Assembly: GCA_024998755.1 (NCBI GenBank)
Contig: JACEUU010000003.1
Span: forward strand, 1,227,331 to 1,291,330
Direction of reading: 5' to 3'
DNA: 64,000 bases
From: Vampirovibrio sp.
GTDB taxonomy: Bacteria > Cyanobacteriota > Vampirovibrionia > Vampirovibrionales > JAJTHC01
The first letter of the stretch is position 1; every line of letters starts with the position of its first letter. Of this stretch, positions 28,197 through 37,489 are shown in pieces. The position numbers were made by a program, and so were the translations under genes. The notes under the pieces are model-generated. The model ran no database searches, was not told the DNA's origin, and saw only the letters and a program-made list of their open reading frames with translations.

Positions 28197-28529
28197 TCAA
28201 GATTCTAGCGTAAATGCTTGAAGGTGTTGTTCTAGTTGGTTCATTAAAGTTGCAGGTAAAACACTGGTTTTAAGGCGTTGTTTTAAAAATTTACCTTGTT
28301 TGCTCAGTAGTTTATGAAGACAGTTTTGCTTATTACAGCAATAAAGAGACCGACCAAAAATAGCTGAAGACGTATTAAGGACAATGAGATTGGGCGATGA
28401 GGAAGGCTTCGTTAATTTTAATAAAACAGATTTTTTGAAATAATCTCGACATGCTACGCATTGGCGATTAAACTTTCTGGGGGAATCCATTAAAAGTGGT
28501 ACTTCCGAAACGGGGCACTGTCGAGACAT
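28197..28529 (-). CDS. ylxR: YlxR/RnpM family RNA-binding protein
   Basis: A small basic protein with the YlxR (DUF448) motif 'RQCVACRDYFKKSVLLKLTK' and a C-terminal 'GRSLYCCNKQNCLHKLL', the family's GRGAYvC region. It lies between nusA and infB, the position conserved across bacteria; in some bacteria it modulates RNase P. Here the second motif reads GRSLYCC, slightly diverged. The ATG at 28529 gives 110 residues; an in-frame start at 28556 is less likely. Confidence 0.88.
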   Translation of the reverse strand: MSRQCPVSEVPLLMDSPRKFNRQCVACRDYFKKSVLLKLTKPSSSPNLIVLNTSSAIFGRSLYCCNKQNCLHKLLSKQGKFLKQRLKTSVLPATLMNQLEQHLQAFTLES

Positions 28530-28571
28530 TGGCAAAATAACGAATTCCTTCCACAAGTACGATGCTAATAA

Positions 28572-29921
28572 TTATTGACCTTCAGCTTCAGACCCATTAT
28601 CAACAGGCTCACTTAACAGAGCCATCGCAACATCAGCATTGTCATCATTACCAGCAGGGTTCGCTTGTGTTTGTTCCTGCATCAGGCGTTGCTGACGAAA
28701 TACTTCATCACGCAAGGTCATAAACTGGGTGTAGCTCTTAATGTCTAATTTAAAGCCCGTTAATTTTGCCGCTAACCGAACGTTTTGACCTTCTTTACCA
28801 ATGGCTAAGCTCAATTGATCATCCGGTACAATAATTAACGCTTTACGCAATTCAGGATTAGGGTGCAAGCGAACTTCAAAAATACGAGATGGTGCTAAGG
28901 CATTGGCAATAAATTCTGCCGTGTTTTCAGACCACCGAATAATATCGATTTTCTCGTTTTTGAGTTCTGCAACAATGGCTTGAATACGGCTACCACGGGT
29001 ACCAATACAAGCACCTTGTGGGTCAACTTCAGGGTCTGGGGAATGAACTGCTACTTTAGTTCTATGCCCAGCTTCCCGAGCAATGGCCTTAATTTCAACC
29101 AAGCCATCTTCAATTTCGGGTACTTCTAATTCAAACACTTCCCGAACCATGGCAACATCTGCTTGAGAAACAATAATTTGAGGCATTCTAGCGGAATCTT
29201 TTAATTCCTGCACATAAACCCGCAACTTATTACCGACGCGGTATTCATCGCCTAAAACCTGTTCTTTCGGTGGTAAAATAGCGTCGTTTCTGCCAATGTT
29301 AACAATAACATTACGCCCTTCACGACGTTGCACCAAACCAGGAACAACGGTGAATTTTTTCTCTTCAAATTCTTGTTGAATCAACAACCGTTCGGCTTCC
29401 CTAATCCGTTGCATAATTACTTGCTTGGCAGATTGGGCTGCAATACGCCCAAATTCTGCAGGGGTTACTTCTAGCTCAACTTCTTGCCCTAATTGAATAT
29501 CGGCCTTTAATTTCCGAGCATCGACCAAGGAAATTTCATATCGTGGAGCAGGCACTTCTTCTTCAGGTTCGCCTACTTCAGTAGAAGTGCCTTCAACTGC
29601 TTCCAGCGTTACTGCCTTAGCCAAAGCTTCCACTTCCTCATCTGTTAAATTGCCAACCGTAATTATTTCCGGCTCTTCAATTTCCGTTACTTCTTCAACA
29701 ACCACTTTGTGCTGAAAAATACCAATTTCGCCTGTTTTTTCAACCAATTTACAGCTAAAACCAGCCATTGCTGCGTTTGGCAATTGGGCATACCGGCGGT
29801 AAGCCGCTAACATTGCTTCTTTTAAAGAATCTAAAATAAATTGTTTTGGAATGCCCCGTTCACGTTCTAACTGTTCGGCGTATTCAATCAGGGCTGCACC
29901 GACCTTAATCATCATCATCAT
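28572..29921 (-). CDS. nusA: Transcription termination/antitermination factor NusA
   Basis: NusA binds RNA polymerase and regulates pausing, termination and antitermination. The N-terminal domain 'ALIEYAEQLERERGIPKQFILDSLKEAMLAAYRR' is followed by an S1 domain (about 190-260) and two KH domains, including 'CIGTRGSRIQAIVAELKNEKIDIIRW' and 'LAIGKEGQNVRLAAKLTGFKLDI'. An acidic tail ends it. The gene starts with four tandem ATG codons, with AGGAG 12 bases before the first. RimP, usually upstream, is not here; an IS element lies 160 bases upstream. Confidence 0.96.
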   Translation of the reverse strand: MMMMIKVGAALIEYAEQLERERGIPKQFILDSLKEAMLAAYRRYAQLPNAAMAGFSCKLVEKTGEIGIFQHKVVVEEVTEIEEPEIITVGNLTDEEVEALAKAVTLEAVEGTSTEVGEPEEEVPAPRYEISLVDARKLKADIQLGQEVELEVTPAEFGRIAAQSAKQVIMQRIREAERLLIQQEFEEKKFTVVPGLVQRREGRNVIVNIGRNDAILPPKEQVLGDEYRVGNKLRVYVQELKDSARMPQIIVSQADVAMVREVFELEVPEIEDGLVEIKAIAREAGHRTKVAVHSPDPEVDPQGACIGTRGSRIQAIVAELKNEKIDIIRWSENTAEFIANALAPSRIFEVRLHPNPELRKALIIVPDDQLSLAIGKEGQNVRLAAKLTGFKLDIKSYTQFMTLRDEVFRQQRLMQEQTQANPAGNDDNADVAMALLSEPVDNGSEAEGQ

Positions 29922-30082
29922 TATATTGGGACTCTCCTAAATTAGTTGAATATTCGGTTGTTACCAATTGTAAAAATTTAATTGTTCAGTATAAAACCAT
30001 ACCTATATTATAGTTTCCTTCAAACCAAGAAGAATTTCAAGTACAATGTTCAACAAAAAAGAACCTGCACAAACATACAAAA

Positions 30083-31241
30083 GAAGTTACGGAAAAAAGG
30101 GCAAGGTAAAATAGAAGGGACATTATTCCACCTCTCATAGGATACCCCACCCCCATGACTACCTTTGCCGACATCCAAATTCAACAAGCCACCCCCACTC
30201 ACAAATTCCTAGAGGAAATGAACCAAACCCTACCATGGCAACTATTTGAAACTATCCTCAAAACACACATCCACCACAAACCCAACGGCAGACCCCCCTA
30301 CAAACGCCTACTACTGCTCAAAATGAACCTCCTCAAAATATGGTTCAATCTCTCCTATGAACAAACCGAATTTCAATGCCACGACAGACTCTCCTTCCGA
30401 AAGTTTCTCGGCTTCTCCTTAGAATCCCCCATCCCTGAAGCCACGACACTCGAAAACTTCCAACACGAACTGCAAAACACCCCAGCCCAAGAAGCCCTTT
30501 TCTTAGCCTTAGACACCTTCTTCCAAGAGAACAACCTCATTCTTAAAGAAGGCAACTTGGTAGATGCCACCTTTATTAAAGCCAATAGCAAACAGAGAAA
30601 AAAGCCTGAAGACCAGAGCGACCCTGATGCCACTTATGGCTACAAAGGCTTTGGTTACAGTGCCACGGTTAATGTGGATGCTAAAAGCAAGTTGATTCGC
30701 AAGGTGGTTGTTACTGGTGCCAATGTGCATGACAGTCAGAGTTTACTGCCTGTACTGGTGGGCGATGAGCAGACTGTTGGTGCGGATAGTGGGTATGTGG
30801 GTAAGGAGAAGGATTTGAAGGCGTTGGGGATACAGCCGAGGATTATTAAGCGTCGTGTTCGGGGTAAGCAGCATGAACCAACGCCTGAGTTGACGGCTTC
30901 GCAGAAGCGGTTTAATGGGTTGCTTTCTAAGGTTCGGGCTAGGGTGGAGCATGTGTTTGCGGGTTGGAAGACGGTGTTTAAGAAGGTTCGTGTGTCTTGT
31001 CGTGGGTTAGTGCGTGTTTCTGCGGAGATTTTGGGCTTGGCATTTGGGTATAATTGTCGTCGGTATGGTTTTTTGGTGAGGAGGGGGGTAGGTTTTAGTG
31101 GATTCTTGTATGGTTTTTAGGTAATTATGATCCGAAAAGAGTGGAAACAAGGGGTATTGTTCTGTTTTTTGAGCATTTTTGGTTGAATTTTATTAAAAAA
31201 CACTCACTACTCCCACCTGCACACCCTTATTCCGTAACTTC
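30083..31241 (+). mobile_element. IS5-family insertion sequence
   Basis: The element is bounded by inverted repeats beginning GAAGTTACGGAA at 30083 and its complement ending at 31241, about 1159 bp in all. It encodes one transposase. Both flanks are A-rich (AAAA), so a short target duplication such as AAA is compatible but cannot be proven. It is inserted between nusA and an unknown gene, which are divergently oriented. Confidence 0.8.
30155..31120 (+). CDS. IS5-family transposase
   Basis: A DDE transposase of 321 residues. The N-terminal 'NGRPPYKRLLLLKMNLLKIWFNLSYEQTEFQCHDRLSFRKFLGF' is typical of IS5 relatives. The DDE residues lie in 'GNLVDATFI', 'VGADSGYVGKE' and 'RARVEHVFAGWK'. 'GFGYSATVNVDAKSKLIRKVVVTGANVHDSQSL' matches the family's central block. 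The frame is intact, so the element may be active. The first half is C-rich and the second half G/T-rich, unlike neighbouring genes. Confidence 0.92.
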   Translation: MTTFADIQIQQATPTHKFLEEMNQTLPWQLFETILKTHIHHKPNGRPPYKRLLLLKMNLLKIWFNLSYEQTEFQCHDRLSFRKFLGFSLESPIPEATTLENFQHELQNTPAQEALFLALDTFFQENNLILKEGNLVDATFIKANSKQRKKPEDQSDPDATYGYKGFGYSATVNVDAKSKLIRKVVVTGANVHDSQSLLPVLVGDEQTVGADSGYVGKEKDLKALGIQPRIIKRRVRGKQHEPTPELTASQKRFNGLLSKVRARVEHVFAGWKTVFKKVRVSCRGLVRVSAEILGLAFGYNCRRYGFLVRRGVGFSGFLYGF

Positions 31242-31312
31242 AAAACTTTTTTTGTGTATTTATGCTATTAACCTTCCCTCTTTCACTTGTTTTTACAGAG
31301 CACCCTAATTTA

Positions 31313-32500
31313 ATGGCTATTTCACCCAGCCCACAAAGGCTACAACCAAAAACAATCAACCAAGCTAAAACGGGGCAAAAATCGCCGTATGTGCCCGCTA
31401 ATAAATTGGTTTCAACACCGAAACAAGAGCAAGTTACTACCCAACCGAGCAAGGTAACTTCCTCCAAAACAGGATGGCTACTGCTGGGTGGGGGCTTAGC
31501 CAGCCTCGCTATTTTGGTTGGGTTTTTCAATCGAAAGACTATTTTAAGCTGGTTTGAAAAAGCAAAAAAAGAGCCTTCGCTAGTAGAGAAAACGGCATCC
31601 ACGCTTAATTACGAAAATTTTGATGGATTGAAACCAGAAAGGAATATTGAAGCGGTTAAAGCCCTCTGTAATGAAGTGATGGTGCTAGGTAATGGCAGCA
31701 ATGCTTGCCAAACCATGGCGTGTTTTAATTCATTAAGGCTGTTGGTAAAGCTAGCTGAAGATGACCCCAGCTTTGCTGGCACAATTGATGTAAAAAAAAT
31801 TAAAACCATGCTAGGCACGGCTGATGCTGAAGGATTGAAGCACAAGGCTTTTGACTTCTTTAAAGCACTAAAACCTGAAGCGTTTGACCAACTATTAGCG
31901 GGTAATAGGATGCATTCAGAGGCAGACAATGAAGGGCAAACTTTTTTAATGGAGCATTTCTTAACGCAATACGCCCTTAACTACCCAACAGAAAGTTTTT
32001 ACCTTAGAGAAAACAGCTATAACAAAGAGCAATTCCGAACTCTTTTGGCAAGAATCTGCTTGGGGGAAATTGGACAACTGAGCGGAAACCCCTTTCGAAA
32101 TAGGCACTCTGTTTCCTTAGTGGGTATTTGCGAAGATGAAGTGGGCAAAATTGACAAACTTTTTGATAAATTACTCAGCGATGATTCTTACCATAACATT
32201 GCAGAAGCTTGCAAAGGGATTGACTTGCTAATTTTTGATCAGCTAAACGGTGGGTTTGATAAATTAGTGTTACTTGAGTTAATGAGACAAGATAAATCTA
32301 CGGGTTTTTGGTCTATTAGATTATATGGAAACCAAATAAAAACAGTAGAAGGGGAAGACGTATTAGAATGGGGAGAAGGCTCTTACGAAAGAGTCATAGT
32401 CAAAGCCTTACCTCACCGATGGGGTGATATTCTGACCGATGACTTTCATCAAAAGCTGATAGAAACAGGCGATCAATTTTTTATGCCGAATAACCCTTAA
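31313..32500 (+). CDS. Hypothetical membrane-anchored protein
   Basis: I do not recognise this 395-residue protein. After a disordered Ser/Gln/Lys-rich head of about 60 residues comes one hydrophobic segment 'WLLLGGGLASLAILVGFF', then a cytosolic or periplasmic helical domain of about 310 residues. The start at 31313 was chosen because the upstream extension to 31262 lies next to the IS end and looks non-coding. It begins only 72 bases from the IS right end, so its original promoter may have been displaced by the insertion. Confidence 0.6.
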   Translation: MAISPSPQRLQPKTINQAKTGQKSPYVPANKLVSTPKQEQVTTQPSKVTSSKTGWLLLGGGLASLAILVGFFNRKTILSWFEKAKKEPSLVEKTASTLNYENFDGLKPERNIEAVKALCNEVMVLGNGSNACQTMACFNSLRLLVKLAEDDPSFAGTIDVKKIKTMLGTADAEGLKHKAFDFFKALKPEAFDQLLAGNRMHSEADNEGQTFLMEHFLTQYALNYPTESFYLRENSYNKEQFRTLLARICLGEIGQLSGNPFRNRHSVSLVGICEDEVGKIDKLFDKLLSDDSYHNIAEACKGIDLLIFDQLNGGFDKLVLLELMRQDKSTGFWSIRLYGNQIKTVEGEDVLEWGEGSYERVIVKALPHRWGDILTDDFHQKLIETGDQFFMPNNP

Positions 32501-32651
32501 AGTTGCGGAAGAAAGGTGTAAGTAACGCTCTGAAACAAACCCCTTCGATTTAAAGCCACCTATTGAAACGCTGATGTGTTTTTACTAAACTGACAATAAA
32601 GTTAAGATACCCATGTAGATGTTACCGTTTTTATAAAAAGGAATACCCCCC

Positions 32652-33473
32652 ATGATGATGACCACCGAAGTTTTAGAAAAAACCCAATATGCCTTTCCTG
32701 GCTTGTTAAACGGCAAAGTGGGTATTGTATTTGGCGTTGCCCACAAAACCTCTATTGCATGGGCTATTGCCCAACGCCTTTCCGCCGCTGGCATGAAATT
32801 AATTTTCACCTACCAAGGTGATAGATTGAAAGAAAATGTTGAAGAATTAGCCAACACCATCGAAGGCTCGATGATTTTACCTTGCGATGTTACCAAAGAT
32901 GAAGAAGTAGCCGCTGTTTTTGAAGCGATTGAAAAGCAATACGGGCAATTAGATACCCTCATTCATAGTGTGGCTTTCGCTAAAAAGGAAGACCTAGCGG
33001 GGGCGTTTATCGATACCTCAAGAGATGGTTTCATGCTAGCCCATGAAATTTCCGCTTTTTCGTTAACTACCTTGGCTAAGGCAGCCGCTCCACTGATGGA
33101 AAAATCTGGTGGTGGTAGTATTTTAACGCTGACCTATTTGGGTGGCGAACGCGTTGTGAAAAACTACAACGTCATGGGTGTAGCCAAAGCTGCTTTAGAT
33201 ATGAGCGTACGGTACTTGGCTTCCGATTTAGGGCCCAAAAATATTCGGGTCAACGCTATTTCCGCAGGACCTATTAAAACTCTCGCTGCTCGTGGCATTT
33301 CAGGCTTCTCTAGTATTTTGAATTACATGGAAGAACATACCCCCATGCAACGCAATGTAACGGCGAATGAAGTAGCGGGTATGGCGTTAGCACTTGTTGC
33401 TCCTGAACTTTCCAGTGGTGTAACCGCTGAAGTGATTCATGTAGATGCCGGCTTCCATGCTGTCGGCTTCTAA
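32652..33473 (+). CDS. fabI: Enoyl-[acyl-carrier-protein] reductase (NADH)
   Basis: FabI performs the last reduction of each fatty acid elongation cycle. It has the SDR-type nucleotide-binding start 'LNGKVGIVFGVAHKTSIAWAIAQRLSAAG', the catalytic Tyr and Lys in 'YNVMGVAKAALDMSVRYLASDLGP', and 'VNAISAGPIKTLAA'. The 273 residues include a short tail before the conserved 'GLLNGK' that starts MMMTTEV from three tandem ATG codons. AAGGA lies about 9 bases upstream of the first ATG. A terminator follows. Confidence 0.96.
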   Translation: MMMTTEVLEKTQYAFPGLLNGKVGIVFGVAHKTSIAWAIAQRLSAAGMKLIFTYQGDRLKENVEELANTIEGSMILPCDVTKDEEVAAVFEAIEKQYGQLDTLIHSVAFAKKEDLAGAFIDTSRDGFMLAHEISAFSLTTLAKAAAPLMEKSGGGSILTLTYLGGERVVKNYNVMGVAKAALDMSVRYLASDLGPKNIRVNAISAGPIKTLAARGISGFSSILNYMEEHTPMQRNVTANEVAGMALALVAPELSSGVTAEVIHVDAGFHAVGF

Positions 33474-33488
33474 CGTTTAATTTTGAGC

Positions 33489-33513
33489 AGGGATTGGTTT
33501 TATATCAATCCCT
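33489..33513 (+). terminator. Intrinsic terminator after fabI
   Basis: An 8-bp perfect stem (AGGGATTG with its complement) around a 9-base loop is followed by TTGCTTGTTTTTA, 15 bases after the fabI stop. Confidence 0.75.
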
Positions 33514-33611
33514 TTGCTTGTTTTTACTTTTTATTTAGGCTTTTCACACACCTCACTTTCTAGTCTCTAGTCGAATCTTTCATTTAAAAATACAAGGTAA
33601 CTTTTCCCATA

Positions 33612-35018
33612 ATGATGACCACCACCACCGTACTCACTGCGAATGCTGAAACACAGGTAACCCCCATGAAAATAGGGTTTGTGCATTTAGGATGCCCGAA
33701 GAATTTGGTTGATACGGAAACAATGCTGGGTGTGTTGGAACGCGATGGGCACCACATTGTAGCCAACGAACAGGAAGCCGATATGGTGTTGGTTAATACC
33801 TGTGCCTTCATTGAAGAAGCCCAACAGGAATCTGTTGAAACGTTGGTGGGGTTGGCATCTCAAGGAAAACGCCTGTTGATAGCAGGTTGTTTGGCTCAAA
33901 AATTTCAAGGCGAATTATTGGATTTATTCCCTGAGGCCGATGCCGTTGTGGGCACGCATCAAATAGCAGATGTAGCCTCGGTTATTCGGAAAGTGCAAAA
34001 GGGCGAACGAGTGCTTTCCATCCAACAAGACCCTACCTACTTGTTAGACCAAGATGATTTACGCAGGCACGTTACCATGGGTGCCAGCGTGTATGTGAAG
34101 ATTTCCGAAGGGTGCGATTATCGCTGTAAGTTTTGTATTATCCCTAGTATGCGAGGCAATTTACGCAGTCGCTCAGTTGCTAATATCGTTGACAATGTGC
34201 GTGGTTTGGTTGAAAAAGGCGTGAGCGAAGTAGTACTTATCGGGCAAGATAACACCAGCTATGGCAGAGATATTGACACGAATTTACCCGCTTTGTTGAC
34301 GGAATTAAACGCCATTGAAGGCTTGAAATGGATTCGTTTTCTTTATGCTTACCCCAATAATCGGTTGAATTTGGAACTGCTTCACGCTATTCGTGATTTA
34401 GACAAAGTGGTGAAGTATTTGGATTGCCCGTTGCAACATTCTCATCCCGAGGTGTTAAAACGGATGAATCGCCCCGTTCAAGATATTACAGAATTAGTGT
34501 CTTGGGTTCGGGAAACCATCCCCAATGTGAAGTTACGAACCAGTTTTATTGTGGGTTACCCCGGTGAAACGGAAGAAGAATATCAGCACCTCAAGCAAAC
34601 CATTGAAACGGTCAAATGGGATAGGTTGGGCGTCTTTGAATATTCTGATGTAGATACCGCTACCAGTACGGCTTTGGGTGATAAAGTACCGAAAGCCGTT
34701 ATGACTGCTCGACGAAAAGAGTTGATGGCAATTCAGCAAAAAATTTCATATCAACACAACCAAGCGTTAATGGGGAAGGTTATTCCTGTTATTGTTGATG
34801 AAATTCGGTCTTCTGGTTTAATGATGGGGCGTAGCCAGTGGGATAGCCCTGAAATTGATAATCAAGTGTTGATTTCTGCATCCAGCCAGTTCGCTGCTTT
34901 ACCGGGTGATTTATTAGCCGTAAAGCTGGGTATGGCAACCCCCTACGATATTAAAGGCGAAGTGGTTGGCTATTGGTCTGACGATATCGCACCCACCCAA
35001 GCTTTTATGTCAATCTAA
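33612..35018 (+). CDS. rimO: Ribosomal protein uS12 methylthiotransferase
   Basis: RimO adds a methylthio group to an Asp of ribosomal protein S12. It has the UPF0004 domain with 'KIGFVHLGCPKNLVDTETMLG' and the Cys of 'VNTCAFIEEAQQES', the radical SAM cluster 'CDYRCKFCIIP', and a C-terminal TRAM domain. The start is ambiguous: two tandem ATGs at 33612 give an N-tail 'MMTTTTVLTANAE', while an ATG at 33666 with AGGT upstream begins exactly at the conserved 'MKIGFVHLG'. I keep 33612 because the MMTTTT pattern recurs in other genes here. Confidence 0.94.
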   Translation: MMTTTTVLTANAETQVTPMKIGFVHLGCPKNLVDTETMLGVLERDGHHIVANEQEADMVLVNTCAFIEEAQQESVETLVGLASQGKRLLIAGCLAQKFQGELLDLFPEADAVVGTHQIADVASVIRKVQKGERVLSIQQDPTYLLDQDDLRRHVTMGASVYVKISEGCDYRCKFCIIPSMRGNLRSRSVANIVDNVRGLVEKGVSEVVLIGQDNTSYGRDIDTNLPALLTELNAIEGLKWIRFLYAYPNNRLNLELLHAIRDLDKVVKYLDCPLQHSHPEVLKRMNRPVQDITELVSWVRETIPNVKLRTSFIVGYPGETEEEYQHLKQTIETVKWDRLGVFEYSDVDTATSTALGDKVPKAVMTARRKELMAIQQKISYQHNQALMGKVIPVIVDEIRSSGLMMGRSQWDSPEIDNQVLISASSQFAALPGDLLAVKLGMATPYDIKGEVVGYWSDDIAPTQAFMSI

Positions 35019-35040
35019 ATCTACTTTTTTAGATTGATTT
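35010..35040 (+). terminator. Candidate terminator overlapping the rimO stop
   Basis: A 10-bp perfect stem (TCAATCTAAA with its complement) around an 8-base loop, followed by TTT then GGGG. It overlaps the last codons of rimO. The T-run is short, so efficiency is uncertain. Confidence 0.5.
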
Positions 35041-35099
35041 GGGGTAAACTATTAATATAATCTTAAAATCTGATTGCAGTAGAAGTAGTTTTATTCGTT

Positions 35100-36119
35100 A
35101 TGTTGAATACCTTGCCTCCTCCCGTTTTAGTGGTTAACAATTTAAGTATTGGCTTTTCAGCGGATTTACCCCCGTTGGTTGAAAATGTTTCGTTTAGCCT
35201 TCAACAAGGGGAAATAGTGGGATTAGTCGGGGAATCAGGCTGCGGAAAAAGCTTAACTAGTTTAGCTATTTTGGGCTTACTACCCAAAGGCGGCAGCATT
35301 CTTTCGGGTAACATTCAATTTGAAGGCAAAGAATTAACAACGCTAGCCCCTGAAACGTATCGGCAATTGCGGGGAAACCGCATGGCGTTTATTCCGCAAG
35401 ACCCGCTTTCAGCTTTAAACCCCGTCTATACTATTGGTAACCAGATTGCCGAAGTGTTGCAAACCCATACTACGTTAACGCCCACTGAAATTGAAAAAAA
35501 AGTGATAGACCTATTAGATGCCGTCAAAATACCCAATGCCAAAGACCGATTTTCTCAATACCCGCATGAATTTTCAGGCGGTATGCGTCAGCGGGTGATG
35601 ATAGCCATGGCGTTGGCGTGCAATCCTAGCCTACTAATTGCAGATGAACCGACCACCGCTTTGGATGTTACCGTGCAGGCTCAAATTTTAGCGTTGTTGG
35701 ATGACGTGCGGAAAGAATTTAAAATGAGCGTGCTACTTATTACGCACGATTTAGGCGTAGTAGCCCAATTATGCGACCGTATGATGGTGTTGTATGCAGG
35801 ACATTTGGCGGAAACAGGCACGGTGGAAGATGTGTTTAAAACACCGTTGCACCCATACACAAATGGGCTTTTAGCCGCCATCCCCAAAAGCGGACAAGCC
35901 TTATTAAGTAGTATTGCTGGGCAACCCCTCACCCTGAACACCATGCCTACAGGGTGCCGATTTTCGCCTCGATGTCCGCAAGTGTTGGCGGATTGTAATA
36001 CGCATCGTCCCCCTTTATTGCCCTTCGTTTCTGAAAATATCGATATGAATTCAGAGAATAATAAAGTGTACCCCCATAGCGTTGCTTGTTATTTACATCA
36101 TCCATTAGCCCGTTGTTGA
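35100..36119 (+). CDS. oppD: Oligopeptide ABC transporter ATP-binding protein (OppD type)
   Basis: The ATPase of a dipeptide/oligopeptide importer. Walker A is 'GLVGESGCGKSLTSLAILGLLP', the signature is 'FSGGMRQRVMIAMAL', and Walker B is 'LLIADEPTTALD'. The C-terminal oligopeptide-type extension 'HPYTNGLLAAIPK' ends in the Cys-rich 'GCRFSPRCPQVLADC'. The 339 residues fit OppD/DppD. It stands alone, with no permease or binding-protein genes beside it. Confidence 0.92.
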   Translation: MLNTLPPPVLVVNNLSIGFSADLPPLVENVSFSLQQGEIVGLVGESGCGKSLTSLAILGLLPKGGSILSGNIQFEGKELTTLAPETYRQLRGNRMAFIPQDPLSALNPVYTIGNQIAEVLQTHTTLTPTEIEKKVIDLLDAVKIPNAKDRFSQYPHEFSGGMRQRVMIAMALACNPSLLIADEPTTALDVTVQAQILALLDDVRKEFKMSVLLITHDLGVVAQLCDRMMVLYAGHLAETGTVEDVFKTPLHPYTNGLLAAIPKSGQALLSSIAGQPLTLNTMPTGCRFSPRCPQVLADCNTHRPPLLPFVSENIDMNSENNKVYPHSVACYLHHPLARC

Positions 36120-36190
36120 TGCTAGATAAAATTCGCTATTATTGCCATTATCTCAGTTAACTTCATCGTAGAAAGATCGGTTCAAACGCC

Positions 36191-37384
36191 ATGAACATCT
36201 TATTTCATCAAAAATTTGCTTTTTTAAAAGTTATTCAGTTAACCCTTACCCTTGCTTTATTATTAGGGCTTAGTTTGCCTAGTTTTGCTTGCAGATTATT
36301 ACTGATTATTCAAAACCAACCGGATGCCGTTGACGTTCAAGAACGCTTCATTACTGGTAGTAGAAGCTTGAGGAATCAAGCCCAAACGGAATCGCCATGG
36401 TTTCAACTGGCTGGGCAAAGTGTTAAAAATAATTTTTATGGGTCGTCTGATCAAAACCATGATGGGTTTGGTGTGGTTGCTTTTGGCAAAGACCCTGCGG
36501 ATACGGTTTATAAACGCAATGTAAACTGGATACAATCTTCCGAAAGTTCGAAGCAACTGGCTGAAATAGTCGATGCTACGGCTAAAACAACGCACACCTA
36601 TTTGGGGCATATTCGGGCAGCTTCGCCCAATACATCCGTTGATGAAGAAAATAATCATCCGTACAAAGTGGTGCGAAACGAAAATGAAACGTGGTATTTT
36701 ATGGCGAACGGGGGTATTGCCGTTCCGCCAAAGGCTTATGAGCAAAAACTAAAGAAAAATCCTTGGTTAAGCACCTATGCTTCTAAAGCCCCACTTCCTT
36801 CAGATTCTGAATATCTGTTTCATTGGCTTTTGGCGGATGTAAACAAGGTGCTCGGCGGAACGGCGTATCAGGTAGATGAATATAACAGCCCCTTGGTGGA
36901 AGAAAGTTTACGTCTGGGTTTTGCTAAATTATTAGCCCAGCAACCTTTGGTAACCTATCAACCTTCGGATGTTGAAACGGCGGAAATACCGGTTAATCGA
37001 GTTTATGGGCAATCAATGGTGCGGGCTATTGGTAAAACGTGGATGTTAAGCAATGGTGAATATACCTATGTTGCCATTTATAATAACGATGTGTGGATGC
37101 AGGTTAAAAAAGACGATAAAGGGGCGTTGCAAACGGTTGTAATTGCTAGCGAACCCACTAATTTAGCGGAATTTTATAAGGCTGGGGAACGCTTTAAAGC
37201 GGGCTGGAGTCGGTGGCAACAATTGCCTAATAATACCCTTTTTACTATTCATAGGGCTTTGAGTGATGGTAATATGTGGTCAAAAGGGGATATTAGCATT
37301 GACACTAATAGTTTTGACGCCCCCGCTGTGAAAGTGCCTAAGGGGTTATGCCCTAAAGCGAAAGTCAATGAAATTGGCTGTTAG
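36191..37384 (+). CDS. Exported class II glutamine amidotransferase-like protein
   Basis: Residues 1-33 form a signal peptide with a long hydrophobic core ('VIQLTLTLALLLGLSLPSFA') ending in the S-F-A pattern of signal peptidase I. The next residue is Cys34 in 'CRLLLI', matching the N-terminal 'MCRL' nucleophile of Ntn-type (class II, GATase_4) amidotransferases. Downstream are 'DGFGVVAFG', 'YLGHIRAASP', 'NNHPYKV' and 'FMANGGI', which match the glutamine-binding site of that fold. Export would therefore create the active N-terminal Cys. Substrate is unknown. The lipobox fit is poor, so a lipoprotein is less likely. Confidence 0.75.
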   Translation: MNILFHQKFAFLKVIQLTLTLALLLGLSLPSFACRLLLIIQNQPDAVDVQERFITGSRSLRNQAQTESPWFQLAGQSVKNNFYGSSDQNHDGFGVVAFGKDPADTVYKRNVNWIQSSESSKQLAEIVDATAKTTHTYLGHIRAASPNTSVDEENNHPYKVVRNENETWYFMANGGIAVPPKAYEQKLKKNPWLSTYASKAPLPSDSEYLFHWLLADVNKVLGGTAYQVDEYNSPLVEESLRLGFAKLLAQQPLVTYQPSDVETAEIPVNRVYGQSMVRAIGKTWMLSNGEYTYVAIYNNDVWMQVKKDDKGALQTVVIASEPTNLAEFYKAGERFKAGWSRWQQLPNNTLFTIHRALSDGNMWSKGDISIDTNSFDAPAVKVPKGLCPKAKVNEIGC

Positions 37385-37402
37385 ATTTCTATTTTTCTAA
37401 GA

Positions 37403-37438
37403 ATAATGGCTGGGAAGAATGCACTTACCAGCCGTTAT
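37403..37438 (+). terminator. Terminator-like hairpin after the amidotransferase gene
   Basis: ATAATGGCTGG pairs with CCAGCCGTTAT (one G-T pair) around a loop of about 14 bases, followed by TTTTC. A second palindrome (37444-37472, CATACCA...TGGTATG) follows and resembles the ends of a dispersed repeat found elsewhere in the window. Confidence 0.6.
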
Positions 37439-37489
37439 TTTCATACCAATTTCAAATAGAAAATGGTATGAAAAGATGATTTTTCAAAC

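Noticed and set aside
30080..31245. Definite target-site duplication of the IS
   Set aside because: Both flanks are runs of A, so a 3-4 base duplication cannot be distinguished from local composition.
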